A DNA stretch of 64,000 bases from Bradyrhizobium sp. WSM3983. Its GTDB lineage: Bacteria > Pseudomonadota > Alphaproteobacteria > Rhizobiales > Xanthobacteraceae. The position numbers and the translations under genes were made by a program. This document shows positions 29,337-37,925 of this stretch, one piece after another (position 1 is the stretch's first letter; each line of letters opens with the position of its first letter). The DNA is taken from contig NZ_AXAY01000021.1 in NCBI RefSeq assembly GCF_000473045.1, positions 101,123 to 165,122 on the forward strand, in the 5' to 3' direction. The notes under the pieces are model-generated. The model worked only from the letters and a program-made list of their open reading frames with translations. It had not been told where the DNA came from and did not search any database.

Positions 29337-29837
29337 TCAGTTTGCGAAGGGCGCAAACTGCTCTGCCACTGCGCGGTAGACCTCGCGGCGGAACGGCACC
29401 ACGATATCGGCGACACGGTCGAGGCGCTCCCAGCGCCACGCGTCGAATTCCGCGGGCTGGTCGTTGCGTGGCGTCAGCGGGTCGATCTCGTCATCCTCGC
29501 CGGTGAAGCGCAGCGCGAACCACTTTTGGCGCTGGCCACGAAATTTTGCGAGCCGATGCGTCTGCGGTCCGTCATAAGGCGGGAACTCGTAAGTCAGCCA
29601 GTCGGTTTCGCCGAGATAGGCTGCGCTCTTGACGCTGGTCTCCTCCCAGAGCTCGCGCATCGCGGCTTCGCGCAAATTCTCGCCCTCGTCGACGCCGCCT
29701 TGCGGCATCTGCCAGTCGAGCCCCGGCAAAATGATCTCGGGACCGTCGCCCTTGAAGCGGTGCCCGATCAGCACGCGGCCGTCGGCATTGAAGAGGGCGA
29801 TGCCCACGTTGGGACGGTAGGGTTTTTCGTTCGTCAC
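29337..29837 (-). CDS. Nudix hydrolase, RppH-like (second of a tandem pair)
   Basis: This protein of about 166 residues resembles RNA pyrophosphohydrolase/diadenosine polyphosphatase enzymes. The Nudix box is intact (GGVDEGENLREAAMRELWEETSV), as are the RppH-like blocks YRPNVGIALFN, WQMPQGG and RGQRQKWFALRF. The start is uncertain: GTG at 29837 (TNEKPYRPNVG) matches the family N-terminus, whereas an ATG 42 bases upstream adds an unrelated basic stretch. It lies 62 bases downstream of a paralogue on the same strand. Confidence 0.88.
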   Translation of the reverse strand: MTNEKPYRPNVGIALFNADGRVLIGHRFKGDGPEIILPGLDWQMPQGGVDEGENLREAAMRELWEETSVKSAAYLGETDWLTYEFPPYDGPQTHRLAKFRGQRQKWFALRFTGEDDEIDPLTPRNDQPAEFDAWRWERLDRVADIVVPFRREVYRAVAEQFAPFAN

Positions 29838-29899
29838 GCGGGATCTTTCGTTGTCAGCCCGGCGATGCCTTAGCACCAAAGGCGGGATGACAATTTGAT

Positions 29900-30406
29900 T
29901 TAGTCATCCGCCAGCGCGGAAAATTCCTTCACCACGCGCTCGTAAACCGGGCGCTTGAAGGGCACGATCAGCTCGGGGAGGTTTTTCATCGGCTCCCAGC
30001 GCCAGTTGACGAATTCGGCCTTGTGGCCGCCGCCGCCGGGCTTCTCGACGTTGATCTCGCTGTCCTTGCCGGTGAAGCGTACCGCGAACCATTTCTGGCG
30101 CTGGCCGCGGAAGCGGCCCTTCCAGGCGCGCCCCGCCACCGTGCGTGGGATGTCGTAGATCAGCCAGTCCGGAACCTCGCCGAGCCGCTCGATCGAGCGC
30201 ACGCTGGTCTCTTCATAGAGCTCGCGTTTGGCAGCGTGCCAGTTGTCCTCGCCGGGATCGACGCCGCCCTGCGGCATCTGCCAGACATGGCTGTCGTCGA
30301 GATGCTCGACGCCACCGGCGCGACGACCGATGAACACCAGGCCCTTCGTATTGATCAGCATCACGCCGACGCAGGTTCGGTAGGGCAGATCCTCATAACG
30401 CGCCAT
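29900..30406 (-). CDS. rppH: RNA pyrophosphohydrolase (Nudix, RppH family)
   Basis: This 168-residue Nudix enzyme is expected to remove pyrophosphate from 5'-triphosphate RNA ends or to cleave dinucleoside polyphosphates. Conserved blocks are YRTCVGVMLIN, WQMPQGG, the Nudix box GGVDPGEDNWHAAKRELYEE, and RGQRQKWFAVRF. The ATG at 30406 is preceded by GAGAGGG; the longer reading from 30469 overlaps the adjacent intergenic region. It is followed by a clearly related gene, suggesting tandem duplication. Which copy carries the main RppH role cannot be told. Confidence 0.9.
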   Translation of the reverse strand: MARYEDLPYRTCVGVMLINTKGLVFIGRRAGGVEHLDDSHVWQMPQGGVDPGEDNWHAAKRELYEETSVRSIERLGEVPDWLIYDIPRTVAGRAWKGRFRGQRQKWFAVRFTGKDSEINVEKPGGGGHKAEFVNWRWEPMKNLPELIVPFKRPVYERVVKEFSALADD

Positions 30407-30478
30407 TCCGCCAAACCCTCTCGCGTACTGTCGGGACGCTATCAGGCGCTCGGGCCCGTAGCGTACCAATTCTTTGAT

Positions 30479-31714
30479 TTAGCTGGATTTTGATTTCAGC
30501 ATCGCGGTTGTCAATGGCACCAAAAGGATACCCCGGTCGCTCAATGTCTTGATCCAGGCGCCGACCCGCTCGATGGAGACGGGTAGTGCAGAGGCGGTGC
30601 CGACGGCGACGCCGCGTTCCCGGGCCATCGATTCCAGCTTGTTCAGGGCGCGGTCGATCTCGGTCGGGGTCGGCACGGCGTCGAGCGCGATGTCGCCCTT
30701 GCCGAACGGCACGGCGAGGCTTCCTGCGGCCTGCGGCGCGATGCTGCGGGGGGAGGAACCGTCGTCAAAGAAGCCGAGCCCCCGCTTGGAGGCCTCGCGG
30801 ATGATCGGCTGCATCGCCGGCTCCGTCGCGACGAAGCGGGCGCCCATGAAATTGGTGATGCCGGCATAGCCCTGCATCCGGCTCAGATGCCAGTACAGCC
30901 GGTCGGTGTTCTGGTCGGCGGTGAGCGAGGTCAGCAGCGTCTGCGGCCCGGGATCGTTGTCCGGGAAGTCGTAGGGCTCCATCGGGATCTGCAGGAAGAT
31001 CTCGTGGCGCTGGGCGCGGGCGCGCTCTGCGAGCTTGCCGGGGTCGGCGCCATAGGGCGTGAAGGCCAGCGTCACGGCGCCCGGCAGCTTCATGATCGCA
31101 TCGGTGGTCTTGGCGGCGCCGACGCCGAGGCCGCCGATCACGATCGCCACGACAGGCATTTTCGCGGCCTTGGCGCGGTCGGCCTCGGCTGCGTAGACGT
31201 TGAACGGCTTGAGATCGCCGGAGACCATGGGGATCATGCCGTAGCGCGATTTCTCCAGCAGTTTTGGATCGATCCCGGCCATGGCGGCCGGTGCGGCGGA
31301 AGCCGCCTCGGCCTTGTCGGCGCCGTCGCCTGCGCCGATCACCACGTCGTGGCGGGCGCCGGTCGAGCCGTCGATCATGGTGACGGTCTTGTGTTCGCCG
31401 GAGGCGGCCTCTTTCGGCGCTTCCTTGGTCGCGTGCTTGCTCTCTTGACCCTGGCCGGCCGCAGCCGCCTCGGCCGCGGGCTTCTCCTCGGTCGCCTTGT
31501 CTGTGGCCTTGGAATCGCGGATCGCGATCCGCGTCATCGGCTCGCCGCCGAGCGGATCCTTGTTGAAGATGGCGAAACCGGCGAAGGCGACCAGGAACAG
31601 GCCGAGCATCACGGCCAGGGCCTGCATGGCGGTAAACGGCAGCCGCAGTCGCCGTTTTCGGCGCGGCTTGTCCTGTCCGAGCGGGGCGCTCAGATCATCG
31701 GCCGTTTCAGTCAT
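30479..31714 (-). CDS. Divergent polysaccharide deacetylase family protein (YibQ-like)
   Basis: This 411-residue protein has a basic cytoplasmic N-terminus, one membrane helix (about 28-49) and a low-complexity Ala/Glu/Lys linker. A periplasmic domain follows with the family blocks VAIVIGGLGVG, LAFTPYGADP, LQIPMEPYDFPDNDPGP and FFDDGSSPRS. The family is a divergent polysaccharide deacetylase fold of uncertain substrate, usually next to ctpA/envC. The ATG at 31714 is chosen over the one at 31759, which adds a non-conserved stretch. It is last in the envC-ctpA-yibQ series but separated from ctpA by a terminator. Confidence 0.88.
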   Translation of the reverse strand: MTETADDLSAPLGQDKPRRKRRLRLPFTAMQALAVMLGLFLVAFAGFAIFNKDPLGGEPMTRIAIRDSKATDKATEEKPAAEAAAAGQGQESKHATKEAPKEAASGEHKTVTMIDGSTGARHDVVIGAGDGADKAEAASAAPAAMAGIDPKLLEKSRYGMIPMVSGDLKPFNVYAAEADRAKAAKMPVVAIVIGGLGVGAAKTTDAIMKLPGAVTLAFTPYGADPGKLAERARAQRHEIFLQIPMEPYDFPDNDPGPQTLLTSLTADQNTDRLYWHLSRMQGYAGITNFMGARFVATEPAMQPIIREASKRGLGFFDDGSSPRSIAPQAAGSLAVPFGKGDIALDAVPTPTEIDRALNKLESMARERGVAVGTASALPVSIERVGAWIKTLSDRGILLVPLTTAMLKSKSS

Positions 31715-31805
31715 GCGAGATCCCGAATCACTCCACCGACGATACCACGCCGAGGTCAAGCGGCGGCAGGCCGGGATGGGCCGGAGACGTCAGGAGTTCC
31801 AAGCA

Positions 31806-31836
31806 AAAAGGGCGGCTCCGGGAGCCGCCCTTTTTC
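31806..31836 (-). terminator. Rho-independent terminator after ctpA
   Basis: A 9-base GC stem (GGGCGGCTC / GAGCCGCCC) with a 3-base loop is flanked by A5 and T5 tracts, so it can act on both strands. It lies 35-65 bases downstream of the ctpA stop. Confidence 0.85.
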
Positions 31837-31870
31837 GTCAGATCTCGCAGATCGCGCTTAGTTCGCGGCC

Positions 31871-33232
31871 TTAGTTCGCCGCTTTGGGCTTGTCGGCTGC
31901 CGCCTTGTCGGTGGCGCTGCCCGGCGTCGGCGCCGCGGAGGCGCTGTTCTTGATACCGTGGAGCAGGTCGTCGGCGAGCTTGAGCGCCTTGTCGTCCTTG
32001 GCATCCGGCGGAACGTAGGACTGCGAGCCGGTCTTCTCGTCGCCGTCGTTCTTGAGATGGCCGCGCAGCGAAGCCTCACCCTTGGTGTCGGTGCGCGACT
32101 TCAGCTCGTCCGGCACGTCCTGAAGCACTTCGATGTCGGGCACGATGCCCTTGGCCTGGATCGACTTGCCCGACGGTGTGTAGTAGCGCGCGGTGGTGAG
32201 GCGCAGCGCGCCGTTGCCCGAGCCGAGCGGGATGATGGTCTGCACCGAGCCCTTGCCGAACGAGCGCGTGCCGACGATGGTCGCGCGCTTGTGGTCCTGC
32301 AGCGCGCCGGCGACGATTTCCGACGCCGAGGCCGAGCCGCCGTTGACCAGCACGATGACCGGCTTGCCCTTGGTGAGGTCGCCCGCATGCGCGGTGCGGC
32401 GCTGGGTCTCCTCGGCATTGCGGCCGCGCGTCGATACGATCTCGCCCTTCTCCAGGAACGAGTCGGAGACGGTGACGGCCTCCTCGAGCAGGCCGCCCGG
32501 ATTGTTGCGGAGGTCGATGACGTAGCCCTTGAGCTTGTCGCCGATCTGGGTCGAGAGGTTGGCAACCTCCTTCTTCAGGCCTTCGGTGGTCTGCTCGTTG
32601 AAGGTGGTGATGCGGATATAGGCGATGTCGTCAGCCTCGACCCGCGCGCGCACCGAACGGACGCGGATGTTGTCGCGCACCAGCGTGACGTCGATCGGAT
32701 TGTCCTGGCCCTTGCGAATGATCTTGAGCTTGATCTTGGTGTTGACGGGGCCGCGCATCTTCTCGACCGCCTGGTTCAGGGTCAGGCCCTGCACCGCTTC
32801 ATCGTCGAGATTGGTGATGATGTCGTTGGCCATGACGCCGGCGCGCGAGGCGGGCGTATCGTCGATCGGCGAGACCACCTTGATCAGGCCGTCTTCCATC
32901 GTGACCTCGATGCCGAGGCCGCCGAACTCGCCGCGGGTCTGCACCTGCATGTCGCGGAAGCTCTTGGCGTCCATGTAGCTCGAATGCGGATCGAGACCGG
33001 TGAGCATGCCGCTGATGGCGGATTCGATCAGCTTGGTGTCGTCGGGCTTCTCGACATAGTCGGAGCGCACGCGCTCGAACACGTCGCCGAACAGATTGAG
33101 CTGGCGATAGGTGTCAGCGGTTGCGGCTCGCGCGCTGGAGCCCATGAACACTGCGCGCGGCTGGGTCACGAACAGCGTCAGCGCCGCGCCGGTGGCCGCG
33201 CTGAGGAGGATAACTGAAGTCTTGCGCATCAT
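31871..33232 (-). CDS. ctpA: Carboxy-terminal processing protease CtpA (S41 family)
   Basis: This 453-residue exported serine protease has a signal/anchor at residues 1-38 and a PDZ domain (about 95-180, with GEFGGLGIEV and PIDDTPASRAGVMANDII). The S41 catalytic core has Ser in NGGSASASEIV (about 300-304) and Lys K327 in GTRSFGKGSVQ. The C-terminal tail is Ala/Lys/Asp-rich. Such proteases trim periplasmic substrates, including cell-wall enzymes. The start overlaps the envC stop by 4 bases (ATGA), consistent with a functional link to the EnvC-like factor. Confidence 0.95.
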   Translation of the reverse strand: MMRKTSVILLSAATGAALTLFVTQPRAVFMGSSARAATADTYRQLNLFGDVFERVRSDYVEKPDDTKLIESAISGMLTGLDPHSSYMDAKSFRDMQVQTRGEFGGLGIEVTMEDGLIKVVSPIDDTPASRAGVMANDIITNLDDEAVQGLTLNQAVEKMRGPVNTKIKLKIIRKGQDNPIDVTLVRDNIRVRSVRARVEADDIAYIRITTFNEQTTEGLKKEVANLSTQIGDKLKGYVIDLRNNPGGLLEEAVTVSDSFLEKGEIVSTRGRNAEETQRRTAHAGDLTKGKPVIVLVNGGSASASEIVAGALQDHKRATIVGTRSFGKGSVQTIIPLGSGNGALRLTTARYYTPSGKSIQAKGIVPDIEVLQDVPDELKSRTDTKGEASLRGHLKNDGDEKTGSQSYVPPDAKDDKALKLADDLLHGIKNSASAAPTPGSATDKAAADKPKAAN

Positions 33233-34566
33233 CCGCGAACCTTCTCGCCTTCATTTGCGGCCCACCATGGGCCTGGATCGATTGGAGTGCCGTCTTTGCG
33301 GAACTCGACATACAGCACAGGTTGACTCGCGTTCGTGGCGAGAATGGAGGCGACTTGAGAGGTCGACCCCATGGTCGCGACCGGCTCCCCCGTGAGCACA
33401 AACTGGCCGATGTTGACCGAAATGCGCTCCATCCCGGCGATCAGGACATGATACCCGCCACCGGCGTTGAGGATCAAGAGTTGTCCATAGCTGCGGAACG
33501 GGCCGGCATAGACCACCCAGCCGTCGCACGGCGTTGTGACCTGCGAACCGGGCTTGGTCGCCAGCGAAATGCCCTTCTGGACCCCGCCGACCCCGTCGGA
33601 ACCGCCAAAGTCCCTGATCTTGTTACCGTTAACCGGGAAGGGCAGGAGCCCCTTGGCCGAGGCGAACAGGATGGCCGGGGTGGTCCGGGAGCGGTCCTTG
33701 AAAGTGCTTGGGCCCGGTTTGGCGTTGGCGGCCGCGTTTTCTGCTGCCTTGGCCTCGGCCTGCTTGGCGGCCTCGGCCGCCTTCTCAGCCGCCTTGGCAG
33801 CACTTTGCAGGTCCTGCTCCATCTTGGCGATCAGCCCCTGGAGATCGCCGACCTGCTTTGACAGCGTGATGGCGCGCGAGTTCTCGGCATCGAGGTCCTT
33901 TTCGCGCGAGGATTGCTGGCGCTGCCGCTCGTCGACCAGCGCGGTGAGCCGGGTCTGGTCGTTGCGGACTCTGTCGCGGTCGGAGGCGAGCTGGTCGCGC
34001 TCGGCGGCGATGTTCTTGTGCAAGGCCACGAGTTCGCCGAGCTCGCCCGCGATCTTCTCCGCGCGGCCGCGCAATTCCGGCACCACGGCGCCGAGCAGCA
34101 TCGCTGTGCGCAGCGATTGCAAGGCATCTTCGGGCCGCACCAGTAGCGCCGGCGGCGTACGCCTTCCGGCGCGCTGCAGGGCCGCCAGCACCTCGACGAT
34201 GTCGGCGCGGCGCGAATCGAGCGAGGCGCGCGCCTCCTGCTCGCGGCCGTTCAGCGTGCGCAGCCGCGCCTCGGCCTCGTCGATCTTGGTCTCGACGGTG
34301 CGGACATTGGCGGCAGTGTCGATCAATTGCTGATTGAGCTGGGTGCGGTCCTGGCCGAGCGAGGTAATCTCGGCCTTGAGCTTGGCCTGCGCCTCCTCCG
34401 CACTCTTCTTGCTGGCGCGTGCCGCCTCCAGCTCCTGCTCGCGCTGCTTGATCGCGTCGGGCGAGATGGCTGCAGTCTGAGGCGCCGGCGTTGCCGTTTG
34501 AGCTTGCGCGAGGCTTATGCCGGCGCAGCTTGCAATCAGCAGCAAATTGAGAATCGGCGCTCGCAT
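33229..34566 (-). CDS. envC: Murein hydrolase activator EnvC-like protein (coiled coil + degenerate LytM)
   Basis: This 445-residue periplasmic protein has a signal peptide (about 1-22) and two long coiled-coil stretches (about 38-110 and 165-275). A C-terminal LytM/M23 domain follows (from about 325). The usual LytM zinc ligands HxxxD are replaced (GGVQKGISLA), as in EnvC factors that activate amidases rather than cut peptidoglycan themselves. The ATG at 34566 gives the signal peptide; a longer reading would run into rlmH. It overlaps ctpA by 4 bases. Confidence 0.92.
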   Translation of the reverse strand: MRAPILNLLLIASCAGISLAQAQTATPAPQTAAISPDAIKQREQELEAARASKKSAEEAQAKLKAEITSLGQDRTQLNQQLIDTAANVRTVETKIDEAEARLRTLNGREQEARASLDSRRADIVEVLAALQRAGRRTPPALLVRPEDALQSLRTAMLLGAVVPELRGRAEKIAGELGELVALHKNIAAERDQLASDRDRVRNDQTRLTALVDERQRQQSSREKDLDAENSRAITLSKQVGDLQGLIAKMEQDLQSAAKAAEKAAEAAKQAEAKAAENAAANAKPGPSTFKDRSRTTPAILFASAKGLLPFPVNGNKIRDFGGSDGVGGVQKGISLATKPGSQVTTPCDGWVVYAGPFRSYGQLLILNAGGGYHVLIAGMERISVNIGQFVLTGEPVATMGSTSQVASILATNASQPVLYVEFRKDGTPIDPGPWWAANEGEKVRG

Positions 34567-34597
34567 TTCGTCGGCAAGGTGCTCGTTGTGGCGCGAA

Positions 34598-35080
34598 TCA
34601 CGCGCGATGATAGGGGTGGCCGGCCAAAATGGTGGCGGCCCGATACAGCTGTTCCAGAAGCAGGACGCGGACCATTTGGTGCGGCCAGGTCGCAGAGCCG
34701 AACGCGATCGCGAGCTTGGCCTTACGGCGCAATTCGGGCGAAAGTCCGTCCGCCCCTCCAATCACGAAGATAGTATGACCGGCGCCCTCGTCGCGCCAAC
34801 GGCCGAGATTCCGTGCGAATACGGTGGAATCCAAGTTTTGCCCGCGCTCGTCCAGCGCCACCAGGATCGACTTGTCCGGAATATGTGCGGAGATCGCCGC
34901 GGCCTCCTCAGTCATTCGCGTCGCGGTGTCGCGCGCGCGGCTCTCAGGGATTTCGTGGATGGTGAGTTCGCGGAATCCGAGCTTGCGGCCAGCCTCGTCG
35001 AACCGCTCGAAATAGCGGTCGGCAAGCTCCCGCTCGGGGCCCTGCTTCAGCCGGCCCACCGCAATGATAGCAACACGCAT
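34598..35080 (-). CDS. rlmH: 23S rRNA (pseudouridine-1915-N3)-methyltransferase RlmH
   Basis: This 160-residue SPOUT-class methyltransferase acts on the 70S ribosome. The start MRVAIIAVGRLKQGPE is typical. The knot region (TIFVIGGADGLSPELR) and the C-terminal LPHQMVRVLLLEQLYRA-like block (here WPHQMVRVLLLEQLYRAA) are intact. The ATG at 35080 is chosen; the 23-residue longer form is not conserved. It is positioned between rsfS and envC, a usual order in this lineage. Confidence 0.96.
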   Translation of the reverse strand: MRVAIIAVGRLKQGPERELADRYFERFDEAGRKLGFRELTIHEIPESRARDTATRMTEEAAAISAHIPDKSILVALDERGQNLDSTVFARNLGRWRDEGAGHTIFVIGGADGLSPELRRKAKLAIAFGSATWPHQMVRVLLLEQLYRAATILAGHPYHRA

Positions 35081-35173
35081 GATATCTTCAGGGTCGTGTT
35101 TCCGGACCGCGCGCATTCTCCGCGCGCACGACGCTAGCATGCGCGTCAACCGATTCGAAATCGGTTCGGTCGT

Positions 35174-35611
35174 TTAGATCGCCTTCGCCGCCCCTGGGCC
35201 CTGCGTGTACAACCGCTCGAGGTTGTAGAACTCGCGGACCTCGGGTCTGAACACGTGCACGATCACGTCGCCGGAATCGATCAGCACCCAGTCGCAATTG
35301 GGCAAGCCCTCGACATGGATGTTCTTGACGCCGTTTTCCTTGAGGCCTTTGGCGACGTTCTCCGCGATCGCGCCAACGTGCCGGTTCACGCGGCCCGTGG
35401 TGACGATCATGTAGTCGGAGTATGCCGATTTGCCGCGAAGGTCGATGGTGACCGTCTCTTCCGCCTTCATGTCGTCGAGGCGGGAGAGGATCAGGCTCAG
35501 CGTCTTGTCGGCGTCGGGTTGCGCCTTCAAGGCTGCAGCTTTGGTCGATGTTTTACGCGTCGGTTTCGTAGCCTTGGGTAAAACAGACTTCGATGAAGCT
35601 GACTTGGACAA
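35174..35611 (-). CDS. rsfS: Ribosome silencing factor RsfS
   Basis: This protein of about 145 residues belongs to the RsfS/Iojap family, which binds uL14 and blocks subunit joining under starvation. The core runs from about residue 33 (LSLILSRLDDMKAEE...DLRGKSAYSDYMIVTTG...VEGLPNCDWVLIDSGDVIVHVF). The N-terminal ~30 residues are a Lys/Ser/Thr-rich extension. No in-frame ATG exists: an in-frame TGA lies at 35641-35639, and only TTG (35611) or CTG (35626) remain. The nearest ATG (35633), just after an AAAGGA site, is out of frame. The exact start is therefore uncertain. Confidence 0.9.
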   Translation of the reverse strand: MSKSASSKSVLPKATKPTRKTSTKAAALKAQPDADKTLSLILSRLDDMKAEETVTIDLRGKSAYSDYMIVTTGRVNRHVGAIAENVAKGLKENGVKNIHVEGLPNCDWVLIDSGDVIVHVFRPEVREFYNLERLYTQGPGAAKAI

Positions 35612-35744
35612 TACAGACGTGGCCAGGGACCATTCCTTTCACTGTATCGCGAAAGCCGAATCCGACCTTCGCTGGTTACACTACATCATGTGGGGTTAAG
35701 GGTTTCAATATGCCAGAGAGCCCTCAATCTCCCCGCACTCTGTC

Positions 35745-36389
35745 TCACTTCGTACCTTTCCAGCTCCCGTCCGGGTTCCGTAGCCGGGTCGAGGAGAGAT
35801 TGAGCTTCAATCCGGTCAGAAAGACCCAGGCCGGCGCCGGCCGATCCGCAAGCGATGCTGCCTCATTCTCCGGCAGGCGATAGCGCGAAAGTGCCTTGGC
35901 GGCGGGCGAGGCGAGGGCGCGAAAACTCTGCGGTGGGCGATCAATGATTGCCATCGGGACCTGGGCGGCGATGCGCCGCCAGTCCTGCCAACGATGGAAT
36001 TGAGCGAGGTTGTCGGCGCCCATAATCCAGACAAAGCGCAGGCCGGTGAAGCGGCGGCGCAAGGTGTTGATCGTGTCGATAGTATACCGAGTACGAATGA
36101 CGGATTCGAGACAGCTCACCTCGATCCTGGGATCGTTGGCGACGTCGCGCGCCGCCCGCATGCGCTCGCCGAGCTCATGCAGATTGCCGTTCTCCTTCAA
36201 CGGATTGCCTGGCGTTACTAGCCACCAGACGCGATCGAGTTGCAATCGCGTCAGCGCGAACCGGCTGATCGCGCGATGGGCCTGATGCGGAGGATTGAAC
36301 GAGCCGCCGAGCAGGCCGATGCGCATGCCCTGGGTGTGGGGCGGGACCGCTTGCGCCACAGAACGCGGCACGACGAATTTGTTACTCAA
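35745..36389 (-). CDS. nadD: Nicotinate-nucleotide adenylyltransferase
   Basis: This 214-residue enzyme makes deamido-NAD in NAD synthesis. The nucleotidyltransferase motif GGSFNPPHQAH and the C-terminal LNLSSTRLR (the ISSTxIR motif variant) are present. The extended N-terminus (about 20 residues before MRIGLLGGSFNPPH) may not be translated; the Met at about residue 22 is an alternative start. It lies 22 bases after proA and upstream of rsfS and rlmH. Confidence 0.94.
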   Translation of the reverse strand: MSNKFVVPRSVAQAVPPHTQGMRIGLLGGSFNPPHQAHRAISRFALTRLQLDRVWWLVTPGNPLKENGNLHELGERMRAARDVANDPRIEVSCLESVIRTRYTIDTINTLRRRFTGLRFVWIMGADNLAQFHRWQDWRRIAAQVPMAIIDRPPQSFRALASPAAKALSRYRLPENEAASLADRPAPAWVFLTGLKLNLSSTRLRNPDGSWKGTK

Positions 36390-36411
36390 TGCCCCCGCCT
36401 CGCGACGTTAC

Positions 36412-37707
36412 TTACGGCCGCGTCTGCCCAGTGCCGTGAACGCGATATTTGAAGCTCGTCAATTGCTCGGCACCAACAGGACCACGGGCGTGGAAGCGAC
36501 CGGTAGCGATGCCGATCTCGGCGCCGAAGCCGAACTCGCCGCCATCGGCAAACTGCGTCGAGGCGTTGTGCAGCACGATTGCGGAATCGACTTCGCTCAG
36601 GAATTTCTTCGCAGCCGCGTCATTCTCGCTCACGATCGCATCGGTGTGATGCGAGCCGTGGTTCTGGATGTGCGCGATTGCGCCGTCGACGCCATCGACG
36701 ACCTTCGCCGCGATGATCGCGTCGAGATATTCGGTGTCCCAATCGTCTTCGCTGGCAGGCTTGACGCGCGAATCGGTCTTCTGCACGGCGTCGTCACCGC
36801 GCACTTCGCAACCGGCCTCGAGCAGCATCTCGATCAGTGGCTTCAGGCTCTTCGCAGCAGCGGCGCGATCAACCAGCAGCGTTTCGGCCGCACCGCAGAC
36901 GCCGGTGCGGCGCATCTTGGCGTTGAGCACGATCGACTTCGCCATGGCGAGATCGGCGCTGGCATCGATATAGACGTGATTGACGCCTTCGAGATGCGCG
37001 AATACCGGCACGCGCGCTTCCTGCTCGACGCGCGCGACGAGGCTCTTGCCGCCGCGCGGCACGATCACGTCGATGGCGCCATTGAGGCCGGACAGCATCA
37101 TGCCGACCGCCGCGCGGTCGCGCGTCGGCACCAGCGTGATCGCGGCTTCGGGCAGGCCGGCTTCGCGCAGGCCTTGCACCAGGCATTCATGGATGGCGCG
37201 GCAGGAGCGGAAACTGTCGGAGCCGCCGCGCAGGATCACGGCATTGCCGGACTTCAAACAGAGCACGCCGGCATCTGCCGCAACATTCGGCCGGCTCTCA
37301 AAAATCACGCCGACGACGCCGAGCGGCACGCGTACGCGCTCGATGGTCATGCCGTTCGGCCGCTGCCAGCTCTCGGTGACGATGCCGACCGGATCGGCGA
37401 TCCCGCGCACGACGGCGATGCCTTCGGCCATGCCTTCGACACGCGCCGGCGTCAGCATCAGGCGGTCGATGAAGGAGGAGGTGGCGTTGCCGGACGCACG
37501 GGCCTCCGCGACGTCCTCGGCATTGGCGGCGAGGATCGCTGCCGCATGCTCTCGGATCGCCCGTTCCATGGCTTCCAGCGCCCGGTTCTTCTGCTCCGGC
37601 GGCGCCAGCGCCAGCACACGCGCGGCGGCGCGAGCTTTGGCTGCGAGATCGGACATCAGCGCCTGAAGATCGGCATTGCCGTCGACGGCTTTGAGAGGGG
37701 CGGCCAT
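36412..37707 (-). CDS. proA: Glutamate-5-semialdehyde dehydrogenase (gamma-glutamyl phosphate reductase)
   Basis: This 431-residue NADPH-dependent enzyme catalyses the second step of proline synthesis. The catalytic Cys lies in MRRTGVCGAAETLLVD. VIFESRPNVAADAG and VPRGGKSLV are standard blocks. The length is normal. proB lies upstream, with a family D repeat in the gap. Confidence 0.96.
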   Translation of the reverse strand: MAAPLKAVDGNADLQALMSDLAAKARAAARVLALAPPEQKNRALEAMERAIREHAAAILAANAEDVAEARASGNATSSFIDRLMLTPARVEGMAEGIAVVRGIADPVGIVTESWQRPNGMTIERVRVPLGVVGVIFESRPNVAADAGVLCLKSGNAVILRGGSDSFRSCRAIHECLVQGLREAGLPEAAITLVPTRDRAAVGMMLSGLNGAIDVIVPRGGKSLVARVEQEARVPVFAHLEGVNHVYIDASADLAMAKSIVLNAKMRRTGVCGAAETLLVDRAAAAKSLKPLIEMLLEAGCEVRGDDAVQKTDSRVKPASEDDWDTEYLDAIIAAKVVDGVDGAIAHIQNHGSHHTDAIVSENDAAAKKFLSEVDSAIVLHNASTQFADGGEFGFGAEIGIATGRFHARGPVGAEQLTSFKYRVHGTGQTRP

Positions 37708-37832
37708 GGAGAGTTCAACCTTTTGCTAAGCCAGTGTCCTAGCACGGAAATCCCGCGTTTGCGAAGGGCGGGCAAGGGTATGGCAGGGCTTCGGCGGCGA
37801 GTTCGGGGTTTGGCCAGCGGCCCATCCCCGGG

Positions 37833-37915
37833 GTCATGGCCGGGCCTGACCCGGCCATCCACGCCTTGGCTGTCCCCGAAAGAACGTGGATGCCCAGGAC
37901 AAGCCCGGGCATGAC
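37833..37915. repeat. Palindromic intergenic repeat, family D, copy 2 (proB-proA gap)
   Basis: It runs from GTCATGGCCGGGC to AGCCCGGGCATGAC, with the same ends as the atpA-atpG copy and a shared GGCCATCCACGC inner segment. It is shorter (83 bases). Confidence 0.85.
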
Positions 37916-37925
37916 GGCAAAGGCC

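Noticed and set aside
31958..33217. 419-residue plus-strand frame opposite ctpA
   Set aside because: Shadow of ctpA with no recognisable domain.
36295..37914. 539-residue plus-strand frame opposite proA
   Set aside because: Shadow of proA; its C-terminal end is translation of a family D repeat.
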